The notes under the pieces: generated by a model
The model's database searches: none
Told to the model about the DNA's origin: nothing
The model's input: only the letters and a program-made list of their open reading frames with translations
Part shown: positions 40,268 to 50,220 of the stretch, in pieces
How the letters are laid out: each line of letters starts with the position of its first letter
How positions within the stretch are numbered: position 1 is the stretch's first letter
Position numbers and translations under genes: made by a program
NCBI GenBank assembly: GCA_913778455.1
Contig: CAJYVK010000374.1
Coordinates: forward strand, 1 to 64,000
Direction: 5' to 3'
Source of the DNA: an uncultured Hymenobacter sp.
GTDB lineage: Bacteria; Bacteroidota; Bacteroidia; Cytophagales; Hymenobacteraceae
DNA length: 64,000 nucleotides

Positions 40268-42316
40268 ATGGCAACCCAATCCCAATCCTTATTTCAACCC
40301 GCGCTGGTGGCCGAGGCCACCAAGCAAGCGTTCGTCAAGCTCGACCCGCGCATCATGTTCCGCAACCCGGTGATGTTCACCGTGGAGCTGGGCACGCTGG
40401 TGATGGGTATCGTGACCGCCGCCCAGCTCCTGCGGCCCGATGCCAGCCAGGGCAGCTTCGGCTACAACTTCACGGTATTCATCGTGCTGTTCCTGACGCT
40501 CTTATTTGCCAACTTCGCCGAGGCCATCGCCGAGGCGCGGGGCAAGGCCCAGGCCGACTCGCTGCGCAAAACCCGCCAGGACACCCCCGCCCGGGTGCGC
40601 CTCGACAACGGTAAGTTTGAATCCGTGAGCTCGGCCCAGCTGCAAAAAGGGCAGGTGTTCGTGGTCGAAGCCGGTGAGATTATCCCCACCGACGGTGAGA
40701 TCATCGAGGGCCTGGCTACCATCGACGAGTCGGCCATCACCGGCGAGTCGGCCCCGGTTATCCGCGAGGCCGGCGGCGATAAGTCGTCGGTAACGGGCGG
40801 TACCAAGGTGCTCTCCGACCGCATTGTGGTGCTGGTGACCACCGCCCCCGGCGAGTCGTTCCTCGACAAGATGATTGCCCTGGTCGAAGGCGCGGCCCGC
40901 CAGAAAACGCCCAACGAGATTGCCCTCACCATCCTGCTGGCGGGCTTTACGCTGGTGTTCGTGATTGTGTGCGTGACCTTGCAGCCCTTCGCCGAGTACT
41001 CCAATACGCCCATCGCCATCTCAGCCTTCATCGCGCTGTTCGTCTGCCTGATTCCGACTACCATCGGCGGGTTGCTCTCGGCCATCGGCATTGCGGGTAT
41101 GGACCGCGCCCTACGGGCCAACGTCATCACCAAGAGCGGCAAGGCCGTGGAAACGGCCGGCGACATCGACGTGCTGCTGCTCGACAAAACCGGCACTATC
41201 ACCATCGGCAACCGCAAGGCTACGCACTTCTGGCCTGCCCCCGGCGTGAGCGAAGGCGAGCTGATTGAATCGGCCGTGCTCACCTCGCTGCACGACGAAA
41301 CCCCCGAAGGCAAGAGCATCGTGGAGCTGGCCCGCGCCAACCGTCGCCTCGACGAAAGCGGCCTGCAAGAGCGCCTGCTGGGCAGCGAGCCCATCAAGTT
41401 CACGGCCGAAACCCGCAGCAGCGGCGTCACCCTGGCCAGCGGCCTGCGCATCCGCAAGGGTGCCTCCGACGCCATCCGCAACCTGGCCAACGCCGCCGGC
41501 CAGACCTTCCCCAACGAGACGACCCAGCGCGTCGCCCACGTATCGAGCAACGGCGGCACGCCGCTAGTGGTGAGCGAAAACGACCGTATCCTGGGCGTGG
41601 TGGAGTTGCAGGACATTATCAAGCCCGGCATCTCGGAGCGCTTCGAGCGCCTGCGCAAGATGGGCATTAAGACCGTGATGGTGACTGGTGACAACCCGCT
41701 CACCGCCAAGTTTATCGCCGAGAAAGCCGGCGTCGATGACTTCATCGCCGAAGCCAAGCCGGAGGATAAGATGAAGTACATCCGCGCCGAGCAGCAGGGA
41801 GGTAAGCTGGTGGCCATGATGGGTGACGGCACCAACGACGCCCCCGCCCTGGCCCAGGCCGACGTAGGGGTAGCCATGAACTCGGGCACCCAGGCCGCCA
41901 AGGAAGCCGGCAACATGGTGGACCTCGACAACGACCCCACCAAGCTCATCGAGGTGGTGGAAATCGGCAAGCAGCTGCTCATGACCCGCGGCACGCTCAC
42001 CACCTTCTCCATCGCCAACGACGTAGCCAAGTACTTCGCCATCGTGCCGGCCCTGTTCATGGTGGCTATCCCGTCGCTGGGCGCGCTCAACATCATGGGC
42101 CTGAAATCGCCGCAGTCGGCCATCCTCAGCGCCGTGATTTTCAACGCCATCATCATCCCTGCCCTGGTGCCGCTGGCGCTGAAAGGCGTGGCTTACACGC
42201 CCATCGGGGCCTCGGCCCTGCTCCGCCGCAACCTGCTGATTTACGGGCTGGGTGGGGTGATTGTGCCCTTCATCGGCATCAAGGCCATCGACCTGCTGGT
42301 AGGGCTATTCCTTTGA
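40268..42316 (+). CDS. kdpB: Potassium-transporting ATPase subunit KdpB
   Basis: [84 protein letters not shown]. Confidence 0.98.
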   Translation: MATQSQSLFQPALVAEATKQAFVKLDPRIMFRNPVMFTVELGTLVMGIVTAAQLLRPDASQGSFGYNFTVFIVLFLTLLFANFAEAIAEARGKAQADSLRKTRQDTPARVRLDNGKFESVSSAQLQKGQVFVVEAGEIIPTDGEIIEGLATIDESAITGESAPVIREAGGDKSSVTGGTKVLSDRIVVLVTTAPGESFLDKMIALVEGAARQKTPNEIALTILLAGFTLVFVIVCVTLQPFAEYSNTPIAISAFIALFVCLIPTTIGGLLSAIGIAGMDRALRANVITKSGKAVETAGDIDVLLLDKTGTITIGNRKATHFWPAPGVSEGELIESAVLTSLHDETPEGKSIVELARANRRLDESGLQERLLGSEPIKFTAETRSSGVTLASGLRIRKGASDAIRNLANAAGQTFPNETTQRVAHVSSNGGTPLVVSENDRILGVVELQDIIKPGISERFERLRKMGIKTVMVTGDNPLTAKFIAEKAGVDDFIAEAKPEDKMKYIRAEQQGGKLVAMMGDGTNDAPALAQADVGVAMNSGTQAAKEAGNMVDLDNDPTKLIEVVEIGKQLLMTRGTLTTFSIANDVAKYFAIVPALFMVAIPSLGALNIMGLKSPQSAILSAVIFNAIIIPALVPLALKGVAYTPIGASALLRRNLLIYGLGGVIVPFIGIKAIDLLVGLFL

Positions 42317-42318
42317 TT

Positions 42319-42434
42319 TAGCCGTTAGCTGCTAGCTATTAGCTGTTAGCTTTTTGCTTGACATCTAAAGTAGCAGCTGCCTGCTGCCATCTACATTAAA
42401 AAGCTAACAGCTAGCGGCTAATAGCTAGCAGCTC
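42319..42434. repeat. AGCTNNT heptad inverted repeat between kdpB and kdpC
   Basis: GCCGTTAGCTGCTAGCTATTAGCTGTTAGCTTTTT ... AAAAAGCTAACAGCTAGCGGCTAATAGCTAGCAGCT. Confidence 0.9.
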
Positions 42435-42439
42435 AACAT

Positions 42440-43003
42440 ATGAAATCCCATCTCCTGCCCGCCATCCGCCTCACCCTGGCCCTGCTGGTGCTGTGCTGCG
42501 TTATTTACCCCGCCATTGTGTGGGCCGCTGCTCAACTGGCCCCCGGCCACGGCGAGGGCGAACAAATTACCAAAAATGGCCGCCTGGTGGGCTTTGCCAA
42601 CGTGGGCCAGAAGTTCGACAAGCCCGAGTATTTCAACTCGCGGCCCTCGGCGGTGGGCTACAAGGCCGACGGCTCGGCCGGCTCCAACAAAGGCCCCAGC
42701 AACCCCGACTACCTGAAGGAAGTACAAGCCCGCCTCGACACCTTCCTGGTGCAGAACCCCAGCGTGCACCGCAACGAGGTGCCCGCCGAGCTCATCACGG
42801 CCAGCGGTTCGGGCCTCGACCCCGACTTGTCGGTGCAGGGCGCCTTGGTGCAGGTGGCCCGCGTGGCCCAGGCCCGCGGCCTGGCCCCGGCCAAGGTGCA
42901 GGCCCTGGTGGCCCAGCACATTCAGTCGGGTACGCTCGGTCCCGACCGCGTCAACGTGCTCAAGCTCAACCTGGCGCTGGACGACATGACCGGCAAAAAG
43001 TAG
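42440..43003 (+). CDS. kdpC: Potassium-transporting ATPase subunit KdpC
   Basis: VGFANVGQKFDKPEYFNSRPSAVGY...SNKGPSNPDYLKEV...ELITASGSGLDPDLS. Confidence 0.96.
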   Translation: MKSHLLPAIRLTLALLVLCCVIYPAIVWAAAQLAPGHGEGEQITKNGRLVGFANVGQKFDKPEYFNSRPSAVGYKADGSAGSNKGPSNPDYLKEVQARLDTFLVQNPSVHRNEVPAELITASGSGLDPDLSVQGALVQVARVAQARGLAPAKVQALVAQHIQSGTLGPDRVNVLKLNLALDDMTGKK

Positions 43004-43095
43004 TGCGCGAACCAGCACACTTGGCCCGCCCGCTGTAACGGTGGGCCAACCTCAACGATATACTCCCGAAGCGCTTGCAGTTGAGCGCCTACCCG

Positions 43096-44232
43096 ATGAA
43101 AAAGCTTTTCCTGCCCGTGCTGGCGACCCTTTGCACAACCGCCGCTCTGGCCCAGACTACCCCCACTACTGATCCCGCACTGGCCGTGCCGCCACCCGTC
43201 GCCCCGGCCCCGCCCGCGCCGCCGGCCCCCGGTCCGCTCACCACCTACGGCTTCGTGGATGCTTACTACGGCTTCGATTTCAACCACGGCAACACCAACC
43301 AGCGGCCGGGCTTTTTCTACTCGCACAACCGCCAGAACGAGTTCACGGTGAACAACGCCCTGTTGGGCATGCGCTACGACGACGGCAAAGTGCGCGGGGC
43401 CATCGGTATCCACGCCGGTACCTACGTGAGCGCCAACTACGCCGCCGAAGACCAGGTGCTTAAGCACATCTACGAAGCCTACGCGGGTTTCCGGCCCTTC
43501 GAAAAAGCCTGGCTCGACCTGGGGATCTTCAGCTCGCACATCGGGTTTGAGTCGGCCATTTCGAAAGACAACTGGACGCTGACCCGCTCGCTGATGGCCG
43601 AAAACTCGCCCTACTACGAGTCGGGTGCCCGCTTCACCTACGAAGTTGACCCCAAGCTGACGCTCACCGCGCTCGTGCTCAACGGCTGGCAGAACATCCG
43701 CGAAACCAACCAGGGCAAGGCCCTCGGCACCCAGATTCAGTGGAAGCCTACCGATAAGCTGCTCATTAATAGCAGCACGTTTTACGGCAACGAGCAGCCC
43801 CAGGACTCGCTCAAGCGCCGCCGCTACTTTCACGACTTCTACCTCACTTACGCCGCCACCGACCGCCTGAACCTGGCCGTGGTGTTCGACGTGGGTAAGC
43901 AGCAGAGCGAAGGCCGCAGCGGCTACGACACTTGGCACACGGGCTCGGCCTTCGTGAAATACAAGCTGGCCGAGAAGTTTTCGACCACTCTGCGCGGCGA
44001 GTACTACAACGCCGACCGGGGCGTGATTATCAGCAGCATCATGCCCAGCCGCACCGACATGCGCTTCCTGGCCGGCGGTACCTCGCTCAACCTCGACTAC
44101 CTGCCCACCGCCAATGTGGCCTTCCGCGTCGAGGGCCGCTACCTGCGGGCGCAAAGCCCGATTTTCGAACACGACAACGGCTTTTCGCAGAACTACGGCA
44201 ACCTGACGACGAGCGTGGCGCTGTCGTTCTAG
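43096..44232 (+). CDS. Outer-membrane beta-barrel porin-like protein
   Basis: Signal peptide MKKLFLPVLATLCTTAALAQ; alternating beta-barrel pattern; C-terminal aromatic ...LTTSVALSF. Confidence 0.82.
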   Translation: MKKLFLPVLATLCTTAALAQTTPTTDPALAVPPPVAPAPPAPPAPGPLTTYGFVDAYYGFDFNHGNTNQRPGFFYSHNRQNEFTVNNALLGMRYDDGKVRGAIGIHAGTYVSANYAAEDQVLKHIYEAYAGFRPFEKAWLDLGIFSSHIGFESAISKDNWTLTRSLMAENSPYYESGARFTYEVDPKLTLTALVLNGWQNIRETNQGKALGTQIQWKPTDKLLINSSTFYGNEQPQDSLKRRRYFHDFYLTYAATDRLNLAVVFDVGKQQSEGRSGYDTWHTGSAFVKYKLAEKFSTTLRGEYYNADRGVIISSIMPSRTDMRFLAGGTSLNLDYLPTANVAFRVEGRYLRAQSPIFEHDNGFSQNYGNLTTSVALSF

Positions 44233-44252
44233 AAAAACCTGAACAATAGGGT

Positions 44253-44327
44253 GACGGTACGGGCAAAATAATCAGCCCGTACCGTCCCGACACCCGGCCG
44301 CCGGCGGTGCCCCCGCGCCGGCGGCCG
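44253..44327. repeat. Two tandem perfect hairpins
   Basis: GACGGTACGGGC/GCCCGTACCGTC and CGGCCGCCGGCG/CGCCGGCGGCCG. Confidence 0.85.
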
Positions 44328-44358
44328 ACCCGCTTGGCGCAGCTGCGTACTTACCGCC

Positions 44359-46308
44359 ATGACAACTTCTCCCCCCCCGACAACTGCCAGCCTGCACCAG
44401 CGTATTACGGCCGCCGGCACGCTCATTGCCCTCGGTATCGTGTACGGCGATATTGGCACCTCGCCGCTTTATACGGTCCGGGGTGTATTTGTGAGCCGTC
44501 CCGTCACCGAAGACGTCGTGCTGGGCACCGTGTCGGCCATTATCTGGACGCTCACGCTGCTCACTACCGTCAAGTACGTGCTGCTGGCCATGCGGGCCGA
44601 CAACCACGGCGAGGGCGGCATTCTATCGCTCTACGCCCTGCTGCGGCGGCTGCACCTGCGCTGGCTCTACGTGCCGGCCATCGTGGGGGCGGCGGCGCTG
44701 CTGGCCGATGGCATCATCACGCCGCCCATCTCGGTAGCCTCGGCCATTGAGGGGCTGCAAGTACTCAAGCCCGACCTCAACACGGTACCCATCGTGCTGG
44801 CCATCATCGTGGGGCTGTTCGTGTTTCAGCAGTTTGGTACGGCCGTTATCGGCCGGCTGTTCGGGCCAGTGATGCTGGTGTTTTTTTCGATGTTGGCCGT
44901 GTTGGGGCTGCCCTACGTGCTGCGTGAGCCGAGCATTCTGCGGGCGCTCAATCCCTACTATGCCCTGCACATGGTGACCCAGCTGCCGGGCGCATTCTGG
45001 CTGCTGGGTAGCATTTTTTTGTGCAGCACCGGGGCCGAGGCGCTCTACGCCGACATGGGCCACGTGGGGCGGCGCAACATTTACCTGTCGTGGACTTTCG
45101 TTAAAATCTGCTTGCTACTCAACTACCTGGGGCAAGGTGCCTGGCTGCTTCAGCACCTGGGCCGGCCGCTGGGCGAGCAAAACCTGTTCTTTGAGATGAT
45201 ACCCCGCTGGGGTTTGCTGCCAGCCATCGGGCTGTGCACGCTGGCCACCATCATCGCCTCGCAGGCGCTCATTTCAGGCTCCTACACGCTCGTGATTGAG
45301 GCGTTGCGGCTCAACTTCTGGCCCAAGGTGAAGGTGCGCTACCCCAGCGAGCTGCGTGGGCAGGCCTACGTGCCGTCGCTGACCTGGCTGCTGGGCCTGG
45401 GCTGCGTGGGGGTGGTGCTGTACTTCCGCGAAAGCTCGCGCATGGAAGCGGCCTTCGGGCTGGCCGTGACCATCACCATGCTCAGCACCACTGTGCTGCT
45501 GGCCTACTACCTGCGCCTGCGCCGGGCGGCTACCGGCTGGATACTGCTGCTGCTGGCGGTGTACTTCACGGTGGAGGGCTCGTTTCTGGTGGCCAACCTG
45601 CGCAAGTTTCCGCAGGGCGGCTGGCTGAGCGTGTTATTGGGCAGCATGCTCCTGCTCGTAATGGTCAGTTGGATTCAGGGTCGGCGGCTATTCCGCGACT
45701 TCAACAAGTACGTGCCGCTGGCCGAATGGCTGCCCAAGCTGCGCGCCCTGAGCCGCGACGACACCGTGCCCCGGCTGGCCACCAACCTCGTGTACTTCAC
45801 CGACTCGGAAGACCCCAAGCTGGTAGAGAATGCCATCATGCACAGCATTTTCCGCAAGAGCCCCAAGCGGGCCGACCTCTACTACCTGCTGCACGTGACC
45901 ACCACCGACGAGCCCTACACCCGCACGTATCACGCCGAGGTAATCCTGCCCGACGACCTCGTACGCATCGATTTCCACCTGGGCTTCCGGGTAGACCACG
46001 CCATCAACTACATGTTCCGGCAGGTGGTAACGGACCTGGTGAAGGCCGGCAAAATCGACATCTGCTCGCGCTACGCCTCGCTGCGCGACGAGGCGGGCGA
46101 CTTCCAGTTCGTGATTCTCAACCGCACCCTGCCCTACGCCCAGAGCCTGAACGGCTGGCAGCGGCTGGTGGCCCGGCTGTCGGGTGCGCTGCGCTGGCTC
46201 GGGGCCAGCCAGCAGGAAAGCTTCGGGCTGGACAACTCGTCGCTGACGCTCGAAAACATTCCGCTGCTCACCCCCGAGCGCCCCGAGCTGCATCTGACCC
46301 AAGTATAA
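44359..46308 (+). CDS. kup: Kup-type potassium transporter (copy 2)
   Basis: LGIVYGDIGTSPLYTVRG; MRADNHGEGGILSLYALL; LADGIITPPISVASAIEGL. Confidence 0.95.
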   Translation: MTTSPPPTTASLHQRITAAGTLIALGIVYGDIGTSPLYTVRGVFVSRPVTEDVVLGTVSAIIWTLTLLTTVKYVLLAMRADNHGEGGILSLYALLRRLHLRWLYVPAIVGAAALLADGIITPPISVASAIEGLQVLKPDLNTVPIVLAIIVGLFVFQQFGTAVIGRLFGPVMLVFFSMLAVLGLPYVLREPSILRALNPYYALHMVTQLPGAFWLLGSIFLCSTGAEALYADMGHVGRRNIYLSWTFVKICLLLNYLGQGAWLLQHLGRPLGEQNLFFEMIPRWGLLPAIGLCTLATIIASQALISGSYTLVIEALRLNFWPKVKVRYPSELRGQAYVPSLTWLLGLGCVGVVLYFRESSRMEAAFGLAVTITMLSTTVLLAYYLRLRRAATGWILLLLAVYFTVEGSFLVANLRKFPQGGWLSVLLGSMLLLVMVSWIQGRRLFRDFNKYVPLAEWLPKLRALSRDDTVPRLATNLVYFTDSEDPKLVENAIMHSIFRKSPKRADLYYLLHVTTTDEPYTRTYHAEVILPDDLVRIDFHLGFRVDHAINYMFRQVVTDLVKAGKIDICSRYASLRDEAGDFQFVILNRTLPYAQSLNGWQRLVARLSGALRWLGASQQESFGLDNSSLTLENIPLLTPERPELHLTQV

Positions 46309-46322
46309 CCTGATCCTACCCC

Positions 46323-47495
46323 ATGTCTCCTTCTGACGACCTCCAGCGCGACGCCTCGGCCGAGCGGTTTCTGCGCCTGGTGCAGCAGAAGCGGCGCGGC
46401 ACGCTCAAAATCTACCTGGGCCTGGCCGCCGGCGTGGGCAAAACCTACCGCATGCTGCAAGAAGCCCAGGAGCTGCACCGCTACGGCGTAGACGTGCTGC
46501 TGGGCTACGTCGAAACCCACGGCCGGCCCGGCACCGTGGCCCAGCTCACTCGTGAGCTGCCGCTGCTGCCCCGCAAGCAGGTTTTTTACAAGGGCCACGC
46601 GGTGGAGGAGATGGACCTCGACGGCATCGAGCAGCGCCGCCCGCAGGTGGTAATCGTGGATGAGCTGGCCCACAGCAACGTGCCCGGCTCGCGCCACGAA
46701 AAGCGCTGGCAGGACGTGCGCGAGCTGGTAGAGCGCGGCATCTCGGTGATAACGGCCGTGAACGTGCAGCACCTCGAAAGCCTGCACGACCAAGTGCTGA
46801 AAATCACGGGTACCGACGTGACCGAGCGCATCCCCGACAGCCTGCTGCGCGAGGCCGACGAGGTAATCAACGTGGACCTCACGGTGGGCGAGCTGCGTGC
46901 CCGCCTCGAAGAAGGCAAAATCTACGACGCAGCCAAGGTGCCCACCGCGCTGGCTAATTTCTTTCAGGCCGAAAACCTCTTGCAATTGCGGCGGCTGGCC
47001 GTGCGCGAGGTGGCCCAGCTGCTGGGCCGGCAGGTTGAAACCGGGGCGGGTGGGGCGGCGGCCGTGCCCGCCCAGCGCCGCAACGACGACCGCCTGCTGG
47101 CCTGCATCAATACCAACGAGCGGGCCGCCAAGGAAATAATTCGCAAGGCATCGCGTCTGGCCGACCGCTTCAGCGCCGCCGCCTGGTACGTGCTCTACGT
47201 GCAGACCGGCGAGGAAAGCGCCGACCGCATCGGCCTGGCCGCCCAGCGCCACCTCATCAACAACTTGCAGCTCGCCACTGAGCTGGGCGCGCAGATTATG
47301 CGCGTGAAGGACAACGACATCGTGGCGGCCATCCGCCGGGTGGCGCAGGAGAAAGAGGCCACGCTGCTCGTGTGCGGCATCACCCGCGAGAAGGGCCTGT
47401 GGCAGCGCCTGAGCCGCGGCGGCGTCACGCACGATTTGCTCACGGCCGTAGCCAGTGATGGCAGCGACCTGGATGTGTATTTAATAACCTATTGA
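46323..47495 (+). CDS. Stand-alone KdpD N-terminal sensor and USP-like domain, no kinase domain
   Basis: GTLKIYLGLAAGVGKTYRMLQEAQ; VDVLLGYVETHGRPGT; VVIVDELAHSNVPGSRHEKRWQDV; then USP-like domain and stop. Confidence 0.93.
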   Translation: MSPSDDLQRDASAERFLRLVQQKRRGTLKIYLGLAAGVGKTYRMLQEAQELHRYGVDVLLGYVETHGRPGTVAQLTRELPLLPRKQVFYKGHAVEEMDLDGIEQRRPQVVIVDELAHSNVPGSRHEKRWQDVRELVERGISVITAVNVQHLESLHDQVLKITGTDVTERIPDSLLREADEVINVDLTVGELRARLEEGKIYDAAKVPTALANFFQAENLLQLRRLAVREVAQLLGRQVETGAGGAAAVPAQRRNDDRLLACINTNERAAKEIIRKASRLADRFSAAAWYVLYVQTGEESADRIGLAAQRHLINNLQLATELGAQIMRVKDNDIVAAIRRVAQEKEATLLVCGITREKGLWQRLSRGGVTHDLLTAVASDGSDLDVYLITY

Positions 47496-47520
47496 TTATG
47501 TAGCTTATCGATTGTGTGCT

Positions 47521-47600
47521 TGTAACACCAAGCTCCGGCTTGGTGAAGCATCTGGTGAGTAAATCCGGACGCATCACCAAGCCGGAGCTTGGTGTTACAA
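47521..47600. repeat. Family A palindromic repeat, copy 4
   Basis: TGTAACACCAAGCTCCGGCTTGGTGA ... TCACCAAGCCGGAGCTTGGTGTTACA. Confidence 0.92.
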
Positions 47601-47632
47601 ACCCGAGCGATAGCCTAAGCCCCCGACCTCCC

Positions 47633-49408
47633 ATGAACCTCAAAACCAAAATCACGCTCGGCTTCACGGCGATGCTGCTGCTCTTGCTCGGCCTCGGGGG
47701 CTATGCCTTCTACACGGTGCAGCGCCTCGACCGCAGCTCGCGTAACGTACTCAAGGACAACTTTTATTCCGTAGAGCTGGGCCAGCAGATGCAGCGCGCC
47801 CTCGACCGCATGGAAACCGACCCCAGCGCGCCCCAGGGCCTGCCCCAGTTTCGGCAGAGCCTCACGCGTGAGGCCGGCAACATTACGGAGGTGGGCGAGC
47901 GGGAGGTGGTGGATAGCCTGACGCAAAACCAGGCGGAGTTTCAGCGCCTGCTCGACGCCGGCACGCCGCCCGCTGGCCGCGCCGCCACCCTGGCGCTGCT
48001 GCGTCAGCAAACCTACCGGATGGTGGCCCTCAACACGGCCGCGCTCACCCGCAAAAACGAGCAGGCCAACCACAACGCTGCCCGGTCTAACCAATACCTG
48101 GCCCTCATCGTGGGCCTGAGCCTGCTGCTGGGGCTGATGTTCGTGCTGAGCGTGCCCGAGGCGGCCGTAGGGCCGCTGCGCAAGCTCACCAACAGCCTGG
48201 AGCACGCTACCGAGCAGGATTTTACGGCTACCATTCCTATTGAAAGCCAGGACGAGTACGGCCGCGTGGCCACGGCCTTCAACCGCATGCTGGTGCAGCT
48301 GCAAGAGTACCGGGCCTCCACGCTGGCCGAGCTGCTGGCCGAGCGCAACCGCACTGCCAGCATCGTGAGCGGCCTCGACGAGGGGCTGTTGCTGCTCGAT
48401 GAAAACCGCCGCATCATCCTGGCCAATCCCGCCGCCTGCACCCTGCTGAGCCTGCCTGCCGAGGCCCTGCTCGGTAAGCCCGCTGCTGAGGTTGCCAAAA
48501 CCAACGACCTGCTGCGCGAAATCCTGCGCCCGCTTGACGTGGAGGCCGCCCGCCGCGAGCAGGCCGTGGCCGATGCCCCGCTGCTGCGCATCGCGCAGCG
48601 CGGCGAGGAAGCCTTTTACCGGCTGGCCATGCAGGAATTGGTTTCCTTCAACGAGGCACGGCAGAAAAACGAGTTCGTGGGCCAGATTATCACCCTGCGC
48701 AACGTGTCGGACTACAAGAAGCTCGACCAGGTAAAGTCGAATTTCCTGGCTACCGTATCGCACGAGCTAAAAACACCGCTCAGCAGCATCAACATCAACA
48801 CCAAGCTCTTGCAGGATGAACGCCTGCCCGCCGACGAGCGCCAGCGCATCACCGGTCACATCCGGCAGGAAACCCAGCGCCTCCAGCGCATGGTGAGCGA
48901 GCTGCTCGACGTGTCGCGCCTCGACGCGGGGGCCGGCATTCAGCTCGACCTGCACCCCACCAGCCTGGCCGACGTGGTGCGCTTCGCCACCTCCACCGTC
49001 GAGCCCCAATTGCGCGACAAGCGAATTGCCCTCGACCTGCAACTGCCCGCCGAGCTGCCGCTCGTGCGTGCCGACGTGGAAAAAGCCACCTGGGTGCTCA
49101 TCAACCTGCTGGCCAACGCCATCCGCTACGCCCCCAGCGGTGAGCCGCTCACGGTGCGCGCCGCCGTGGCCGGGGCCTTCGTGCAAGTGAGCGTGCAGGA
49201 TCGCGGCCCCGGTATTGCGGCCGAAAACCACGACAAGATCTTCCAGCGCTTCGCCCAGATACCCGACAAAACCGGCTACCGCGGCGGCTCCGGCTTGGGT
49301 CTGAGCATCGCCCGCGAGTTTATCACCACCCAGGGCGGCCGGCTGTGGGTGGAGAGCGAACTGGGCAGTGGCAGCACGTTCAGCTTCACCCTGCCCATCG
49401 CGAAGTAG
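47633..49408 (+). CDS. Sensor histidine kinase HK2, paralogue of HK1
   Basis: MNLKTKITLGFTAMLLLLLGLGGYAFYTVQRL; VSHELKTPLSSININTKLLQD; LLANAIRYA; DRGPGIAAENHDKIFQRF; GSGLGLSIAREF. Confidence 0.94.
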   Translation: MNLKTKITLGFTAMLLLLLGLGGYAFYTVQRLDRSSRNVLKDNFYSVELGQQMQRALDRMETDPSAPQGLPQFRQSLTREAGNITEVGEREVVDSLTQNQAEFQRLLDAGTPPAGRAATLALLRQQTYRMVALNTAALTRKNEQANHNAARSNQYLALIVGLSLLLGLMFVLSVPEAAVGPLRKLTNSLEHATEQDFTATIPIESQDEYGRVATAFNRMLVQLQEYRASTLAELLAERNRTASIVSGLDEGLLLLDENRRIILANPAACTLLSLPAEALLGKPAAEVAKTNDLLREILRPLDVEAARREQAVADAPLLRIAQRGEEAFYRLAMQELVSFNEARQKNEFVGQIITLRNVSDYKKLDQVKSNFLATVSHELKTPLSSININTKLLQDERLPADERQRITGHIRQETQRLQRMVSELLDVSRLDAGAGIQLDLHPTSLADVVRFATSTVEPQLRDKRIALDLQLPAELPLVRADVEKATWVLINLLANAIRYAPSGEPLTVRAAVAGAFVQVSVQDRGPGIAAENHDKIFQRFAQIPDKTGYRGGSGLGLSIAREFITTQGGRLWVESELGSGSTFSFTLPIAK

Positions 49409-49506
49409 GTGGGAGGTAGCGCAGACCTGTAAGCGCCGGGTAGGGGATACGCTACCAATTCAGCGGGCCCCGCAATAAGTAGTACCACCAGCAATCTGCT
49501 AAGAAT

Positions 49507-50154
49507 ATGCAGCTTATCTCTCATCCTGCCTTTCCCGCCGCGCGTTATTACAGCCTGGGCGAGCCGGGGCCGGCTATTCAGCACGTGTGGTTTTGCCTGG
49601 CTGGCCACGACCAGCCGGTAGCGGACTTAGCCGCGCAGCTCGTGAACCTGGACACGCCCGAGCGACTGCTCATTCTGCCGCAGGTGCCGGGTGCGGGGCC
49701 GGCTCCCACGGCCGCCCCTACGTGGTTCGACGAAACCAACCCCGCCCCCGGGCTAGCCGCTACCCGGGCTTACCTGGCCGGGCTGGCGGCCCCCGTGCTG
49801 GCGGCGTGCCCGGCCGGTACGCCCGTTACGGTGCTGGGCTGCGGACAAGGGGCGGTAGCCGCCTGTGCCTGGCTGGCGGGCGAGGCGTTGGCCTACGACC
49901 GCCTGATTTTTTACGCGGCCGTGTTTCCGGCGGCGGTAGGGCGCGCGGCCTTGTTGGCGGCGCTGCCGCCGCGCCCGGTGGTAGTAGCGGCCACTACCAC
50001 CGACGTGTACACGCCCGAAGCCGAAGGCGTTGGCCTGGTGCAGGATCTGCGGGCGGTCGGGCTGCGTGCCCAGCTGCGCTACGTAGATGAAGGCCCGCTT
50101 ACGCTGACTGCCCTGGGGGCCGGCGGGGAGCCCAGCGGCCTGCGCCCGCACTAA
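49507..50154 (+). CDS. Alpha/beta hydrolase (esterase/phospholipase-like), nucleophile Ser apparently absent
   Basis: VTVLGCGQGAVAACAWLAG in place of GFSQGG; neighbouring fold pattern retained. Confidence 0.65.
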   Translation: MQLISHPAFPAARYYSLGEPGPAIQHVWFCLAGHDQPVADLAAQLVNLDTPERLLILPQVPGAGPAPTAAPTWFDETNPAPGLAATRAYLAGLAAPVLAACPAGTPVTVLGCGQGAVAACAWLAGEALAYDRLIFYAAVFPAAVGRAALLAALPPRPVVVAATTTDVYTPEAEGVGLVQDLRAVGLRAQLRYVDEGPLTLTALGAGGEPSGLRPH

Positions 50155-50220
50155 CGCAACGGCGGCCCGGGGCTGCCGCGCCGCCAGTAAACGAAACCTT
50201 CGGCTACGGCTACTCCTCTC

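Noticed and set aside
40462-42156. 564-aa minus-strand ORF opposite kdpB
   Set aside because: Antisense frame; kdpB has all P-type ATPase motifs on the plus strand.
40135-42434. CRISPR array from AGCT-rich repeats in the kdp operon
   Set aside because: Units are 7 bp and directly adjoining, with no 30-40 bp unique spacers and no cas genes.
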